The translations under genes and the position numbers were made by a program. A DNA stretch of 53,445 nt from Gottfriedia luciferensis (GTDB lineage Bacteria; Bacillota; Bacilli; Bacillales; Bacillaceae_G), in contig NZ_MDKC01000016.1 of the NCBI RefSeq assembly GCF_001712755.1, positions 1-53,445 on the forward strand, in the 5' to 3' direction. How positions within the stretch are numbered: position 1 is the stretch's first letter; each line of letters begins with the position of its first letter. The notes below the pieces were generated by a model, which saw only the letters and a program-made list of their open reading frames with translations, did not search any database and was not told the origin of the DNA. Below, piece by piece: positions 28,137 to 36,639 of the stretch.

Positions 28137-29726
28137 TTGCAAAAAGCTAAGCAAAAAGCAGCCCTACAAGGGGCTTTGTTCATAACAATAGCATCATTAT
28201 TATCGAAAGTACTAAGTGCGTTTTATAAAATTCCTTATCAAAATATTGCCGGCGATTTAGGTTACTATATTTACCAACAGGTATATCCTGTCTACGCAAT
28301 TGCTTTAGCATTTTCTACATATGGCTTTCCTTTGGTTTTATCATCTTATGTGGCTGAAAGATTGGCGAAAAAAGATGATAAAGGGGCTAAAGATTTGGTT
28401 TATGCAACATTTATGATGTTGTTCGTCATAGGTATACTTTGTTTCTTTACTTTATACATAGGAAGTAATAGTATAGCGAAGTTTATGCGAGATGATCATC
28501 TAGCGATGTTAATTCGTGTTGTTAGTGTTGGATTTTTATTTGTCCCAATCACTTCAGCATTTCGAGGATATTATCAAGGTTTAGGGGACATGGGGCCAAC
28601 TTCAGTCAGTCAGGTGATTGAGCAATTAATTCGAGTTATTACGATATTAGTGCTGTCACTTTATTTAATGCAAACGACCGACAATCTTTATATTGTAGGT
28701 GCAGGGGCTGTTTCAGGTTCAATACTTGGTAGTATAGCAGCGATACTGTACTTCTTTTATTGGGTTTCTTTTCGAGGATCTGGTTTGACGATACCATCAT
28801 TTGGTTTACTTAAAACCTATCGCTTAGAATTAAAAACAATTTTGTATCAAGGTATCCTACTAAGCTTAAGTAGTTTAGTACTCGTATTCATTCAGTTTAT
28901 CGATTCACTCTCTTTTTATCCGTTATTAGTACAATATGGATATCATGTTGAAGGTGCTAAACTAGTAAAGGGTATTTATGATCGTGGATTTCCACTAATT
29001 CAATTAGGCTCTGTCATTGCTTCATCGTTTTCTCTAGCCCTAATTCCGTATTTATCGAGTGAATTAGTTCGTAAAGAACATCATTCTATTAATAATCGAA
29101 TTTCAGGTGCCATTAGAGTTAGTATTGTAGTCGGAGCAGCAGCCACAATTGGTTTAATTTCAATTATCCATCCGACTAATATAATGCTATATCGAAATGA
29201 TCTAGGAACGGATGTCCTAACTGTTTTATGTATATCGATCTTCTTTGCTGGAGTATCGATTACGACATCTTCAATCGCACAAGGATTAGGTAAAAGTTTA
29301 ATTCCAGCTTTAAATGTAATTGCTGGAGGATGTGTTAAATTTATTGGAAATGTTATTTTAATGGAGCAAATCGGATCTAAGGGAGCAGCTTATTCAACGG
29401 TATCTGCTTTAATTATTGTTACGATTTTAAATTTAGCTTATATATATAAATTGTCAAAAGTAACATTTTTTGATTTTAAGTTTATTGTGAAATTAATTGT
29501 ATCTGTAGCCATTATGTATGGTTGTGTATATGGTTATGAATATGTTTTTGAAAGATATGCAATGTTTATTAACCCACTTCGTTTAAGAATGTTAGTTGAG
29601 GCACTAACTTCAGCGGTTGTAGGTGCAATCGCATTCGCGGTTGTCTTAATAAAAATTAAGTTATTTACAGTAGAAGAACTAAGCTCAATCGTTAAAAGTG
29701 AAAAATTAAAGAAATGGCTTTCTTAA
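28137..29726 (+). CDS. yabM: Polysaccharide/lipid flippase of the MOP superfamily (YabM, SpoVB-like)
   Basis: This 529-residue integral membrane protein belongs to the polysaccharide-transport (SpoVB/MurJ-like) branch of the MOP flippase superfamily. Many hydrophobic helices, about fourteen, span the length. The N-terminal ALQGALFITIASLLSKVLSA and the YQQVYPVY segment are typical of SpoVB/YtgP/YabM proteins. It probably moves an undecaprenyl-linked glycan across the membrane; the actual substrate is not known. TTG 28137 lies 13 bases after AAAGGAG (28118-28124), rather long, but no in-frame alternative gives the conserved start. yabN and rqcP follow closely. Confidence 0.9.
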   Translation: MQKAKQKAALQGALFITIASLLSKVLSAFYKIPYQNIAGDLGYYIYQQVYPVYAIALAFSTYGFPLVLSSYVAERLAKKDDKGAKDLVYATFMMLFVIGILCFFTLYIGSNSIAKFMRDDHLAMLIRVVSVGFLFVPITSAFRGYYQGLGDMGPTSVSQVIEQLIRVITILVLSLYLMQTTDNLYIVGAGAVSGSILGSIAAILYFFYWVSFRGSGLTIPSFGLLKTYRLELKTILYQGILLSLSSLVLVFIQFIDSLSFYPLLVQYGYHVEGAKLVKGIYDRGFPLIQLGSVIASSFSLALIPYLSSELVRKEHHSINNRISGAIRVSIVVGAAATIGLISIIHPTNIMLYRNDLGTDVLTVLCISIFFAGVSITTSSIAQGLGKSLIPALNVIAGGCVKFIGNVILMEQIGSKGAAYSTVSALIIVTILNLAYIYKLSKVTFFDFKFIVKLIVSVAIMYGCVYGYEYVFERYAMFINPLRLRMLVEALTSAVVGAIAFAVVLIKIKLFTVEELSSIVKSEKLKKWLS

Positions 29727-29744
29727 AAGAACAGGAGGATCAAA

Positions 29745-31199
29745 ATGAACAAGATTAAAGTTTTAGGTTTAGGAGCAGGTGACCTTAATCAGCTTCCATT
29801 TGGTATCTATAAAGAGTTACAAAAAACTGATAATCTTTATTTACGTACAAAAGACCACCCTGTTATAAGTGAATTAGAAACAGAAGGACTAACGTTTCAA
29901 TCATTCGATGAAATTTATGAAAAACATGATCGTTTTGAAGAAGTATATCAAGAAATTGTTCAACTACTGGTGAAAGCTTCTGAAGAAGGTTCAATTACAT
30001 ATGCGGTACCAGGTCATCCTCTTGTAGCGGAAAAAACTGTTCAGCTACTAATAGCGCTTGCAGATAAAGGAAATATCCAGCTTGACATCAAAGGTGGACA
30101 AAGCTTCTTAGATGCGATGTTTACTAGTTTGAAAATTGATCCAATCGAAGGCTTCCAGTTTGTTGATGCAACGGATTTAGAGGCGGAGTCGATTACGTTT
30201 AGACAGCATTTAATCATCTGCCAGGTTTACGATCAAATGACTGCCTCACATGCGAAATTAAAGTTAATGGAACAGCTTCCCGATGATTATGAAGTCGTAA
30301 TCGTTACGGCAGCGGGTAGTTCAAATGAGCAAATAAGAAGGGTGCCATTGTTTGAATTAGATCGCGATACATCAATTAATAATTTGACAAGTGTTTATGT
30401 ACCTCCAGTTAAAAATGAAGAGGATCTGTATCATCAATTTGAAACACTTCGTTCTGTCATAGCTACTTTAAGAGGCCCTAATGGATGTCCGTGGGATCAA
30501 AAGCAAACACATGAATCATTAAAGAAGTACTTACTAGAAGAGGCTTATGAGCTACTTGAAGCAATCGATGAAGAAGATGACGATCATATTATTGAAGAAC
30601 TTGGAGATGTATTACTTCAAGTCATGTTACACGCCCAAATCGGAGAAGATGAAGGTTACTTCTCAATACAAGATGTAATTCAAGGATTAGTAAGCAAACT
30701 AATCTATCGTCACCCGCATGTATTTTCAACAGTTCATGTGAATGATGAGGAAGACGTATTAAAAAATTGGCAAGCATTAAAACAAGCTGAAAAGGGACAT
30801 GTCGTTGAGTCTGTTCTTTCAGGCATACCAAAGGATCTTTCAGGAATATTAAAAGCAGAGAAACTTCAAAGTAAGGCTGCGAAAGTAGGGTTTGACTGGA
30901 AGGAACTACCGCCAGTGGTAGATAAAGTTAACGAGGAGTTAACTGAAGTTCTTGATGCCATCAAATTGAATGATCAGACTAAAGTTGAAGCAGAACTTGG
31001 TGATTTGTTATTTAGTATTGTTAATTTAGCGCGTTTTATTGATGTAAATCCTGAAGAAGCGATTTTAAAAACTAATATGAAATTTACAAAACGTTTTCAA
31101 TATATTGAATCAAGACTTCGTGAAATAAATAAGACATTTTCTGATGTATCTCTTGAAGAAATGGATGAGATTTGGAATGAAGCTAAAAAATACGAATAA
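29745..31199 (+). CDS. yabN: Nucleoside triphosphate pyrophosphohydrolase YabN (methylase-like/MazG fusion)
   Basis: This 484-residue fusion has an N-terminal tetrapyrrole-methylase-like domain (about 1-210, VLGLGAGDLNQLPFGIY) and two MazG-type regions in the C-terminal half. The first carries GCPWDQKQTHESLKKYLLEE and the EELGDVLLQ metal-binding motif; the second has the AELGDLLFSIVNLAR variant. MazG enzymes hydrolyse non-canonical NTPs to NMP and pyrophosphate. The role of the methylase-like half is unclear. ATG 29745 follows AACAGGAGG. Length agrees with B. subtilis YabN. Confidence 0.94.
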   Translation: MNKIKVLGLGAGDLNQLPFGIYKELQKTDNLYLRTKDHPVISELETEGLTFQSFDEIYEKHDRFEEVYQEIVQLLVKASEEGSITYAVPGHPLVAEKTVQLLIALADKGNIQLDIKGGQSFLDAMFTSLKIDPIEGFQFVDATDLEAESITFRQHLIICQVYDQMTASHAKLKLMEQLPDDYEVVIVTAAGSSNEQIRRVPLFELDRDTSINNLTSVYVPPVKNEEDLYHQFETLRSVIATLRGPNGCPWDQKQTHESLKKYLLEEAYELLEAIDEEDDDHIIEELGDVLLQVMLHAQIGEDEGYFSIQDVIQGLVSKLIYRHPHVFSTVHVNDEEDVLKNWQALKQAEKGHVVESVLSGIPKDLSGILKAEKLQSKAAKVGFDWKELPPVVDKVNEELTEVLDAIKLNDQTKVEAELGDLLFSIVNLARFIDVNPEEAILKTNMKFTKRFQYIESRLREINKTFSDVSLEEMDEIWNEAKKYE

Positions 31200-31233
31200 T
31201 GTCTAATTGAATGAGAATTGAGGAGAATAAATT

Positions 31234-31503
31234 ATGAGACTTGATAAATTTTTAAAAGTATCGAGAATTATTAAGCGTCGTACACTTGCGAAAGAAGTAG
31301 CTGATCAAGGAAGAATAACGATTAATGGAACAGTTGCGAAAGCATCTACAGAAGTAAAAGTAAATGACGAATTAAAAATTCGATTCGGACAAAAAATTGT
31401 TACAGCAAAAATTAATTTACTTAAAGAGACCGTTCGAAAAGAAGAAGCAGATGCAATGTATACAATCATTAGTGAGGAAAAACTGTCAGATAGCTTGTTC
31501 TAA
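31234..31503 (+). CDS. rqcP: Ribosome-associated quality control protein RqcP (YabO)
   Basis: This 89-residue S4-domain RNA-binding protein is RqcP, which in B. subtilis works with RqcH to add C-terminal alanine tails to nascent chains on split 50S subunits. The S4 domain is MRLDKFLKVSRIIKRRTLAK and the following GRITINGTVAK. It is the homologue of Hsp15. ATG 31234 follows TTGAGGAG. Position after yabN matches B. subtilis. Confidence 0.95.
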   Translation: MRLDKFLKVSRIIKRRTLAKEVADQGRITINGTVAKASTEVKVNDELKIRFGQKIVTAKINLLKETVRKEEADAMYTIISEEKLSDSLF

Positions 31504-31517
31504 AAAAGTTGTCCCTT

Positions 31518-31525
31518 CATATACT
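31518..31525 (+). promoter_or_regulatory. Possible sigma-E -10 element before yabP
   Basis: CATATACT matches seven of eight of the sigma-E -10 consensus CATACAHT. The -35 region is poor. yabP and yabQ are sigma-E-dependent in B. subtilis, which is why it is listed. Confidence 0.3.
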
Positions 31526-31593
31526 TGTACAAATAACACTGTATTAGGAATCGATTTACAAGAGGTACAGTTTATGTAAATGGAGGGACTAGT

Positions 31594-31899
31594 ATGAATA
31601 ATCCGTATGAGTTAAATGCGAAAAATACAAGCCAAATAATCGAGCAGGATTTATCGTTAAAAAGTAGAAGATATCTTGAGATTACTGGAGTAAAACAGGT
31701 TGAGAGCTTTGATAGTGAAGAGTTCCTATTAGAAACAGCTTTAGGCTTTTTGCATATTAAAGGTCATAATTTACAAATGAAAAACCTCGATGTAGAAAAA
31801 GGTCATGTAGCAATTAAGGGAAAGATTAATGAACTTTGTTATATTGACGAATACAACTCGGGGAAAGCTAAAGGAATCTTTAGCAAGCTATTTAAATGA
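31594..31899 (+). CDS. yabP: Sporulation protein YabP
   Basis: This 101-residue protein belongs to the YabP/YqfC family, made in the mother cell and needed for efficient sporulation in B. subtilis. It has the family features of a short N-terminus, RRYLEITGVKQVESFDSEEF and a beta-rich LLETALGFLHIKGHNL segment. YabP-family proteins may act at the forespore-facing membrane; the biochemical role is not known. ATG 31594 follows ATGGAGGGAC. Its stop overlaps the yabQ start (ATGA), so the pair is translationally coupled. Confidence 0.93.
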   Translation: MNNPYELNAKNTSQIIEQDLSLKSRRYLEITGVKQVESFDSEEFLLETALGFLHIKGHNLQMKNLDVEKGHVAIKGKINELCYIDEYNSGKAKGIFSKLFK

Positions 31900-32507
31900 G
31901 CTTAAACGTTCAGTTCTACTCTATGATAGCGATGGTCGGTATGGGTGCTTATCTTGGTATGGCGCTAGATACATACCATCGTTTTTTATATCGAGGTACT
32001 CGTAATCGATTGATTGTATTTGCAACTGATATATTATTTTGGGTTTTTCAAGCACTACTAGTTTTTTATGTATTATACTTAGTTAATGAAGGTGCACTTA
32101 GGTTTTATTTACTATTAGCATTACTATGTGGTTATGCTGCATATCAAAGTCTTTTTAGAACTATTTATAAAAAAATATTAGAGCTTGTTATTCAGTTGGT
32201 TATTAGCATTTATCGCATTATATTAAAGTTAATCGTAATATTTATTGTAAAACCTATAAAGTGGATTATTCAGGTAATAATTATCATTCTTTTGTTTATT
32301 TATGGACTCCTTATTCGACTAATCCGTTTAGTTTACAACGTTGTACTATCAATTCTTTTATTTTTCGGCAGAGTATGTTGGTTTTTTGTGCCAAAACGAG
32401 TCAAAAACTATTTAATACAATTTAAAGGAGTTTTCGGAAAATTCAAGAATATCTTCCTTACTACTATTAAAAAAGTAAAGGACCTTTTAGATAGGAGGAA
32501 GAAATAG
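31896..32507 (+). CDS. yabQ: Sporulation membrane protein YabQ
   Basis: This 203-residue protein has several hydrophobic stretches: one at the start (YSMIAMVGMGAYLGMAL), two in the first 90 residues, and a long helix-rich run at about 100-160. It ends in a basic tail. This fits YabQ, a sigma-E-controlled integral membrane protein of the mother cell required for cortex formation in B. subtilis. It overlaps yabP by four bases and abuts divIC directly (stop at 32507, next start 32508). Confidence 0.92.
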   Translation: MSLNVQFYSMIAMVGMGAYLGMALDTYHRFLYRGTRNRLIVFATDILFWVFQALLVFYVLYLVNEGALRFYLLLALLCGYAAYQSLFRTIYKKILELVIQLVISIYRIILKLIVIFIVKPIKWIIQVIIIILLFIYGLLIRLIRLVYNVVLSILLFFGRVCWFFVPKRVKNYLIQFKGVFGKFKNIFLTTIKKVKDLLDRRKK

Positions 32508-32885
32508 GTGGAACATGCGAGAAAATTGGATTTAACTAGTCAAGTTCAAGATAAACAAAATATTACTTTAGTTGAGGAACATGGTGTTAAGCCTAGGAGA
32601 AGAAGTTTTAAAAAGTTTTTAATGCGAATTTCATTATTTTGCTTTTTAGCTGTCCCCCTATTCTTTTTATTACAATCACATTATGTAACACAACAACATG
32701 TGTATTCATCTAAAGTAAAACAATTAAAACTAGCAGAAGTTGATTTAAAGAAAACAAAGAGTACGGTAAAGGATTCGAAGCGCATGATTGACCAATTGAA
32801 CGATGATCAATATATTATTGAGTTAGCTAGAAAAAACTTATTTTTTTCTAAAAAGGGAGAAATAATTTTTCCTAATATCAAGTAA
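32508..32885 (+). CDS. divIC: Cell-division protein DivIC (FtsB-like)
   Basis: This 125-residue bitopic protein of the DivIC/FtsB family joins FtsL and DivIB in the divisome. A basic cytoplasmic N-terminus (to about residue 40) precedes a single membrane helix (about 42-59, ISLFCFLAVPLFFLL). An extracytoplasmic coiled coil (about 65-105) and the conserved end YIIELARKNLFFSKKGEIIF follow. GTG 32508 has AGGAGG (32494-32499) at 8 bases. It is directly coupled to yabQ. Confidence 0.93.
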   Translation: MEHARKLDLTSQVQDKQNITLVEEHGVKPRRRSFKKFLMRISLFCFLAVPLFFLLQSHYVTQQHVYSSKVKQLKLAEVDLKKTKSTVKDSKRMIDQLNDDQYIIELARKNLFFSKKGEIIFPNIK

Positions 32886-32896
32886 TTATCGTTTCA

Positions 32897-32926
32897 TTGA
32901 CACTTGTTTTTATAATTTTATATAAT
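32897..32926 (+). promoter_or_regulatory. Sigma-A promoter of yabR
   Basis: TTGACA (32897-32902), 18 bases and TATAAT (32921-32926). Both hexamers are perfect, and it lies ~45 bases before yabR. Confidence 0.85.
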
Positions 32927-32970
32927 ATAGTAAATCCAGTTAAACATTTTTAAGGAGGAGCATTTTTTTT

Positions 32971-33441
32971 ATGTCAATTGAGGTAGGCAGCAAAGTTAGT
33001 GGGAAAGTTACAGGGATTACAAATTTTGGTGCTTTTGTAGAGTTACCAGAAGGAGTAACTGGACTTGTTCACATTAGTGAAGTAGCTGACAACTATGTTA
33101 AAGATATTAACGAACATTTAAAAGTTGGCGATGAAGTAGAAGTAAAAGTAATCAATGTTGAAAAAGACGGTAAAATCGGTCTTTCAATCAAAAAAGCGAA
33201 AGAACGTCCACCAGTAAAAGAGGGAGAGCGTGAGCAAAGACCTCGTCAAAGCAGACCTTCATATGGAGGCGGCGGTGGTGGAAACCGTGGCAAAAATCAA
33301 AACCGTTCGGATCAACGTCCGGTTAAAGAAACATTTGATCAAAAAATGAGTAAATTTTTAAAAGACAGTGAAGACCGTCTAGCTTCATTAAAACGCAACA
33401 CAGAATCTAAACGTGGTGGCCGTGGAGCTCGTCGAGGCTAA
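32971..33441 (+). CDS. yabR: S1-domain RNA-binding protein YabR
   Basis: This 156-residue protein has an N-terminal S1 domain (about 1-72, EVGSKVSGKVTGITNFGAFV and GLVHISEVA) and a basic, Arg/Gly-rich disordered region. The C-terminal end resembles that of other YabR/general stress protein 13-type proteins (FDQKMSKFLKDSEDRLASLK then RGGRGARRG). It probably binds RNA or ribosomes. ATG 32971 follows AAGGAGGAG. A strong sigma-A promoter suggests abundant vegetative expression. Confidence 0.94.
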   Translation: MSIEVGSKVSGKVTGITNFGAFVELPEGVTGLVHISEVADNYVKDINEHLKVGDEVEVKVINVEKDGKIGLSIKKAKERPPVKEGEREQRPRQSRPSYGGGGGGNRGKNQNRSDQRPVKETFDQKMSKFLKDSEDRLASLKRNTESKRGGRGARRG

Positions 33442-33480
33442 TTTCCTACCTTGTCAGGACATAAATAGGTATATAGAACA

Positions 33481-33505
33481 CGCACTCTTTAATGGGTGCG
33501 TTTTT
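33481..33505 (+). terminator. Rho-independent terminator of yabR
   Basis: CGCACTC (33481-33487) and GGGTGCG (33494-33500), with one G-U pair, are followed by TTTTT. Confidence 0.85.
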
Positions 33506-33543
33506 GTATGGAAAAAATAATAAAATAAGATTTAAAAAAACTG

Positions 33544-33572
33544 TTGACGGTTAATTGGTACCATGATAATAT
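33544..33572 (+). promoter_or_regulatory. Sigma-A promoter of the tRNA pair
   Basis: TTGACG (33544-33549), 17 bases and TAATAT (33567-33572). It lies 23 bases before tRNA-Met. Confidence 0.75.
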
Positions 33573-33595
33573 AAATCTTGTCGTTTAAAGATAAT

Positions 33596-33672
33596 GGCGG
33601 TGTAGCTCAGCTGGCTAGAGCGTACGGTTCATACCCGTGAGGTCGTGGGTTCGACTCCCTCCGCCGCTACCA
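33596..33672 (+). tRNA. tRNA-Met (CAT), elongator type
   Basis: This 77-base tRNA has a paired acceptor stem (GGCGGTG/CGCCGCT with G-U pairs), D stem GCTC/GAGC, anticodon loop TTCATAC and encoded CCA. The T stem, GTGGG/CCCTC, has a T-T opposition at the second pair (positions 50 and 64). An identical location, between yabR and spoIIE, is known for trnSL-Met1 of B. subtilis. The base-paired acceptor end argues against initiator tRNA. Confidence 0.95.
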
Positions 33673-33683
33673 TTCCCTTTAAC

Positions 33684-33755
33684 GGCCCGTTGGTCAAGTG
33701 GTTAAGACACCGCCCTTTCACGGCGGTAACACGGGTTCGAATCCCGTACGGGTCA
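33684..33755 (+). tRNA. tRNA-Glu (TTC)
   Basis: This 72-base tRNA has acceptor GGCCCGT/ACGGGTC, anticodon stem CCGCC/GGCGG with loop CTTTCAC, and T stem ACGGG/CCCGT. The 3' CCA is not encoded (ATACAA follows the discriminator A), so it must be added by tRNA nucleotidyltransferase. It is cotranscribed with tRNA-Met 11 bases upstream. Confidence 0.96.
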
Positions 33756-33769
33756 TACAACAACAAAAA

Positions 33770-33805
33770 CGTTTGGTCTCTATATAAGAGGCTAGGCGTT
33801 TTTTT
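33770..33805 (+). terminator. Rho-independent terminator of the tRNA pair
   Basis: CGTTTGGTCTC (33770-33780) pairs throughout with GAGGCTAGGCG (33788-33798) using several G-U pairs, followed by TTTTTTT. Confidence 0.88.
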
Positions 33806-33985
33806 CTTTTTCTGGAACATGCGTCCCCGTCTCTTAAAACCACTCTTCTTTCCAAACTTTTTCCCTTTATTCTGAATTTCGATTGACATAAAATTTAATA
33901 AATGCGTTTCTTTTACCCTATTAGAGAAATTATGCTGCAAGCTTTTCTCATATTTTGTAAAACAGTTGCACGTAAAAGCTTTTTC
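33806..33985 (+). other. Rest of the tRNA-spoIIE intergenic region
   Basis: The tRNA-to-spoIIE gap is 330 bases in all. Apart from the tRNA terminator and the spoIIE promoter, I see nothing gene-like here. Long pyrimidine runs sit on the plus strand. Confidence 0.5.
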
Positions 33986-34051
33986 CGTCGAAGAAAACTT
34001 TTATTTGCCTTTGTCATTTTGACATATTCCTTCAATTGGACAAGTTAAAAT
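33986..34051 (+). promoter_or_regulatory. spoIIE promoter with Spo0A-box-like sites and a 21-base spacer
   Basis: TTGACA (34019-34024) and TAAAAT (34046-34051) are separated by 21 bases, the unusual spacing known for the Spo0A-activated sigma-A promoter of B. subtilis spoIIE. CGTCGAA (33986-33992) matches six of seven of the 0A box TGTCGAA. TTTGACA overlapping the -35 matches six of seven of its reverse complement. Confidence 0.7.
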
Positions 34052-34085
34052 ATGTTCAATAAACCAATTCGGATGAGGTGGAAAT

Positions 34086-36560
34086 ATGACGAAACTGCAA
34101 AGAGGGTCTTCTAATTCTTCAGCAAGCTTGGTCCCTACTAATGGATTTCAATCAGTATTTCGGCAATCTTCTAAATCAATTAAATCAAAATTAGAGAGAG
34201 CATTCTTTGATTGGGGGTTACTAATCTTTCTAACGGGATTTTTATTAGGACGAGCGTTGATCCTATCACATATTCTCCCGTTTGTATTACCGTTTTTTGC
34301 CTCAGTTTATATGATGAAACGTGAGCGTACAGGAATCGCTTTTGTTGCTCTTATGATCGGCTCGTTAACTGTGTCGATTGAAACGGTTAGTTATGCGTTT
34401 GCCACAATTATCCTATTTTTCATCCTTAATATCTTCTTCGCTAGAGTTAAACGACATTATATAGGTTTAGTACCTTTTCAAGTTTTTTTATCAGTATTTA
34501 TTAGTCATCTATTAATTACTTATGCTTTTCAACAAGAAGTTCTGATGTATGATGTTTTGATGGCATCAGTTGAAGCGGGATTAAGTTTTATTTTAACGAT
34601 GATCTTTTTCCAAAGTGTACCACTACTCGCGATTCCTAAAAGAAAACAGCTTTTAGGTGTTGAAGAAATCGTATGTTTAGTTATTCTTTTAGCTTCAGTT
34701 GTGACGGGGACGACTGATTGGTATATTCAAGATTTATCTATTCAGCATATTGTTACTAGATACATCGTCTTACTATTTGCCTTCGTAGCCGGAGGAACGG
34801 TAGGTTGTACAGTAGGGGTTGTAACGGGCCTTATCCTAAGTTTAGCGAGTGTTTCGAGCCTATATCAAATGAGCTTATTAGCATTCTCTGGATTACTCGG
34901 TGGCCTCCTTAAAGAGGGAAAAAGATTAGGTGCGGCAGCTGGCCTATTAATTGGGACATGCCTCATCAGCTTTTATGCTGAGAAACAATCAGATATTATT
35001 TTTTCAATTATTGAATCAGTAATAGCGATTGTCTTATTCTTAATAACACCATCTTTCCTACTAAAACAATTAGCTAAACTAGTACCAGGAACAGAAGAAC
35101 ACTCTACAGATCAACAACAATACTTGCGTAAAATAAGAGATTTGACAGCTAATCGAATTACTCAATTTTCAAACGTGTTTGAAGCATTATCTGCAAGTTT
35201 TTCACAGCCTAGCCAGTTTGCACATATTGAGGACGAATTAACTGATGAAGAACTGTTTATTTGTAGTATTTCAAATAAGTGCTGTAATAGTTGTATGAAA
35301 AAGGATCATTGCTGGTCAAACAATGGTGACCGAACATATCAATACATGGAAAATATGATGCATTTAGTTGAAAAGGATCAGCTCATTAAGAATGGCCAAT
35401 TTATGAGAGAGTGGGAGAAATACTGCCAACGTTCTTCAAAAATGGCAGATTTAATGAAGCAAGAGGTTTTCTACTTCCGTGCAAATCAAAGACTTAAAAA
35501 ACAAGTTCAAGAAAGTAGAAGATTAGTGGCAGAGCAATTACGCGGAGTTTCAAAAGTAATGGTCGATTTTGCAAAAGAGATTCAACGAGAGAAAGAAAAT
35601 CATCAATTACAAGAAGACCAAATCCTACAAGCTTTATTAAACTTTGGAATTGACGTTAGCCAAGTAGAAATTTATAACTTAGAGCAAGGTAATATTGATA
35701 TAGATATATTGATTCCGTTTGAAAATGAGTATGGTGAATGCCAAAAATTAATTGCGCCGATTCTATCAGATATTTTAAAAGAAACGATTGTCGTATTAAA
35801 AGAAGAGGCAGCGACAATACCAAATGGAGGTAATTACTTAGTTACATTTGGATCAGATAAGGCGTTTGTTATTGAAACTGGAGTTGCGACTGCAGCTAAA
35901 GGTGGAGGCTTTATTTCGGGTGATGCATTTAAAATAATGGATGTTGGAGCAGGAAAACACGCTATTGCGATTAGTGATGGAATGGGAAATGGTGAGCGAG
36001 CTCATATTGAAAGTAATGAAACACTAAAACTACTTCAAAAAATATTAAATTCAGGTATTGAAGAAACTGTCGCTATTAAATCAATTAATTCGATTCTATC
36101 ATTACGTACTACTGAAGAGGTCTTTGCTACACTGGATCTAGCGATGGTCGATTTACACGATGCTTCAGCAAAATTCTTAAAAATTGGTTCATCGCCAAGC
36201 TTTGTTAAACGAGGGAAGCAAGTTATTAAAATTGAAGGCAGTAATTTACCAATTGGGATAATTGATGAGTTTGATGTAGAAGTCGTGAGTGAGCAGTTAA
36301 AAGCTGGAGACCTATTAATTATGATGAGTGATGGTATTTTTGAAGGTCCTAAACATGTAGAGAATTACGAAATGTGGATGAAACGTAAAATAAGTGAATT
36401 TGAAACGGATGATCCACAATCAGTAGCTGAATTGTTACTAGAGGAAGTTATTCGTTCGAATACAGGCGATATTAATGATGATATGACAGTTGTGGTTGCT
36501 GTTGTTAAACGAAACTTGCCAGAGTGGTCATCTATCTCATCGTATAGTGCGATGGCTTAG
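34086..36560 (+). CDS. spoIIE: Stage II sporulation protein E (membrane PP2C phosphatase)
   Basis: This 824-residue protein dephosphorylates SpoIIAA-P, which frees sigma-F in the forespore, and also interacts with FtsZ at the polar septum. The N-terminal third holds about ten membrane helices (residues ~45-330). A central regulatory region includes the cysteine cluster CCNSCMKKDHC. The C-terminal PP2C-type phosphatase (about 590-800) carries the metal-ligand motifs ISDGMGNGERA, MMSDGIFEG and INDDMTVV. Length agrees with B. subtilis (827). ATG 34086 follows GAGGTGG. Its promoter has the Spo0A-type 21-base spacer. Confidence 0.97.
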   Translation: MTKLQRGSSNSSASLVPTNGFQSVFRQSSKSIKSKLERAFFDWGLLIFLTGFLLGRALILSHILPFVLPFFASVYMMKRERTGIAFVALMIGSLTVSIETVSYAFATIILFFILNIFFARVKRHYIGLVPFQVFLSVFISHLLITYAFQQEVLMYDVLMASVEAGLSFILTMIFFQSVPLLAIPKRKQLLGVEEIVCLVILLASVVTGTTDWYIQDLSIQHIVTRYIVLLFAFVAGGTVGCTVGVVTGLILSLASVSSLYQMSLLAFSGLLGGLLKEGKRLGAAAGLLIGTCLISFYAEKQSDIIFSIIESVIAIVLFLITPSFLLKQLAKLVPGTEEHSTDQQQYLRKIRDLTANRITQFSNVFEALSASFSQPSQFAHIEDELTDEELFICSISNKCCNSCMKKDHCWSNNGDRTYQYMENMMHLVEKDQLIKNGQFMREWEKYCQRSSKMADLMKQEVFYFRANQRLKKQVQESRRLVAEQLRGVSKVMVDFAKEIQREKENHQLQEDQILQALLNFGIDVSQVEIYNLEQGNIDIDILIPFENEYGECQKLIAPILSDILKETIVVLKEEAATIPNGGNYLVTFGSDKAFVIETGVATAAKGGGFISGDAFKIMDVGAGKHAIAISDGMGNGERAHIESNETLKLLQKILNSGIEETVAIKSINSILSLRTTEEVFATLDLAMVDLHDASAKFLKIGSSPSFVKRGKQVIKIEGSNLPIGIIDEFDVEVVSEQLKAGDLLIMMSDGIFEGPKHVENYEMWMKRKISEFETDDPQSVAELLLEEVIRSNTGDINDDMTVVVAVVKRNLPEWSSISSYSAMA

Positions 36561-36583
36561 TAAAATAAATTAAATAAAGGTTT

Positions 36584-36634
36584 ATCCCCTCCCGTAATTG
36601 GACAAAATGGTAACAACTTTTACGCGGAGGGGAT
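36584..36634 (+). promoter_or_regulatory. Inverted repeat enclosing the yabS ribosome binding site
   Basis: ATCCCCTCC (36584-36592) pairs perfectly with GGAGGGGAT (36626-36634), and GTAA (36594-36597) with TTAC (36620-36623). The 3' arm contains the yabS Shine-Dalgarno sequence. With only TTTT following, it may double as a weak spoIIE terminator. Confidence 0.65.
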
Positions 36635-36639
36635 TTTGT

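Noticed and set aside
33629-33940. A 103-codon minus-strand frame across the tRNA genes
   Set aside because: It is the antisense of tRNA-Met and tRNA-Glu plus their terminator. Such frames, with the YGIRTRVTAVKGRCLNHL-type sequence, are a well-known annotation artefact.
33806-33985. Small gene between tRNA-Glu and spoIIE
   Set aside because: Frames are short, lack binding sites and are explained by the tRNA terminator and the spoIIE regulatory region.
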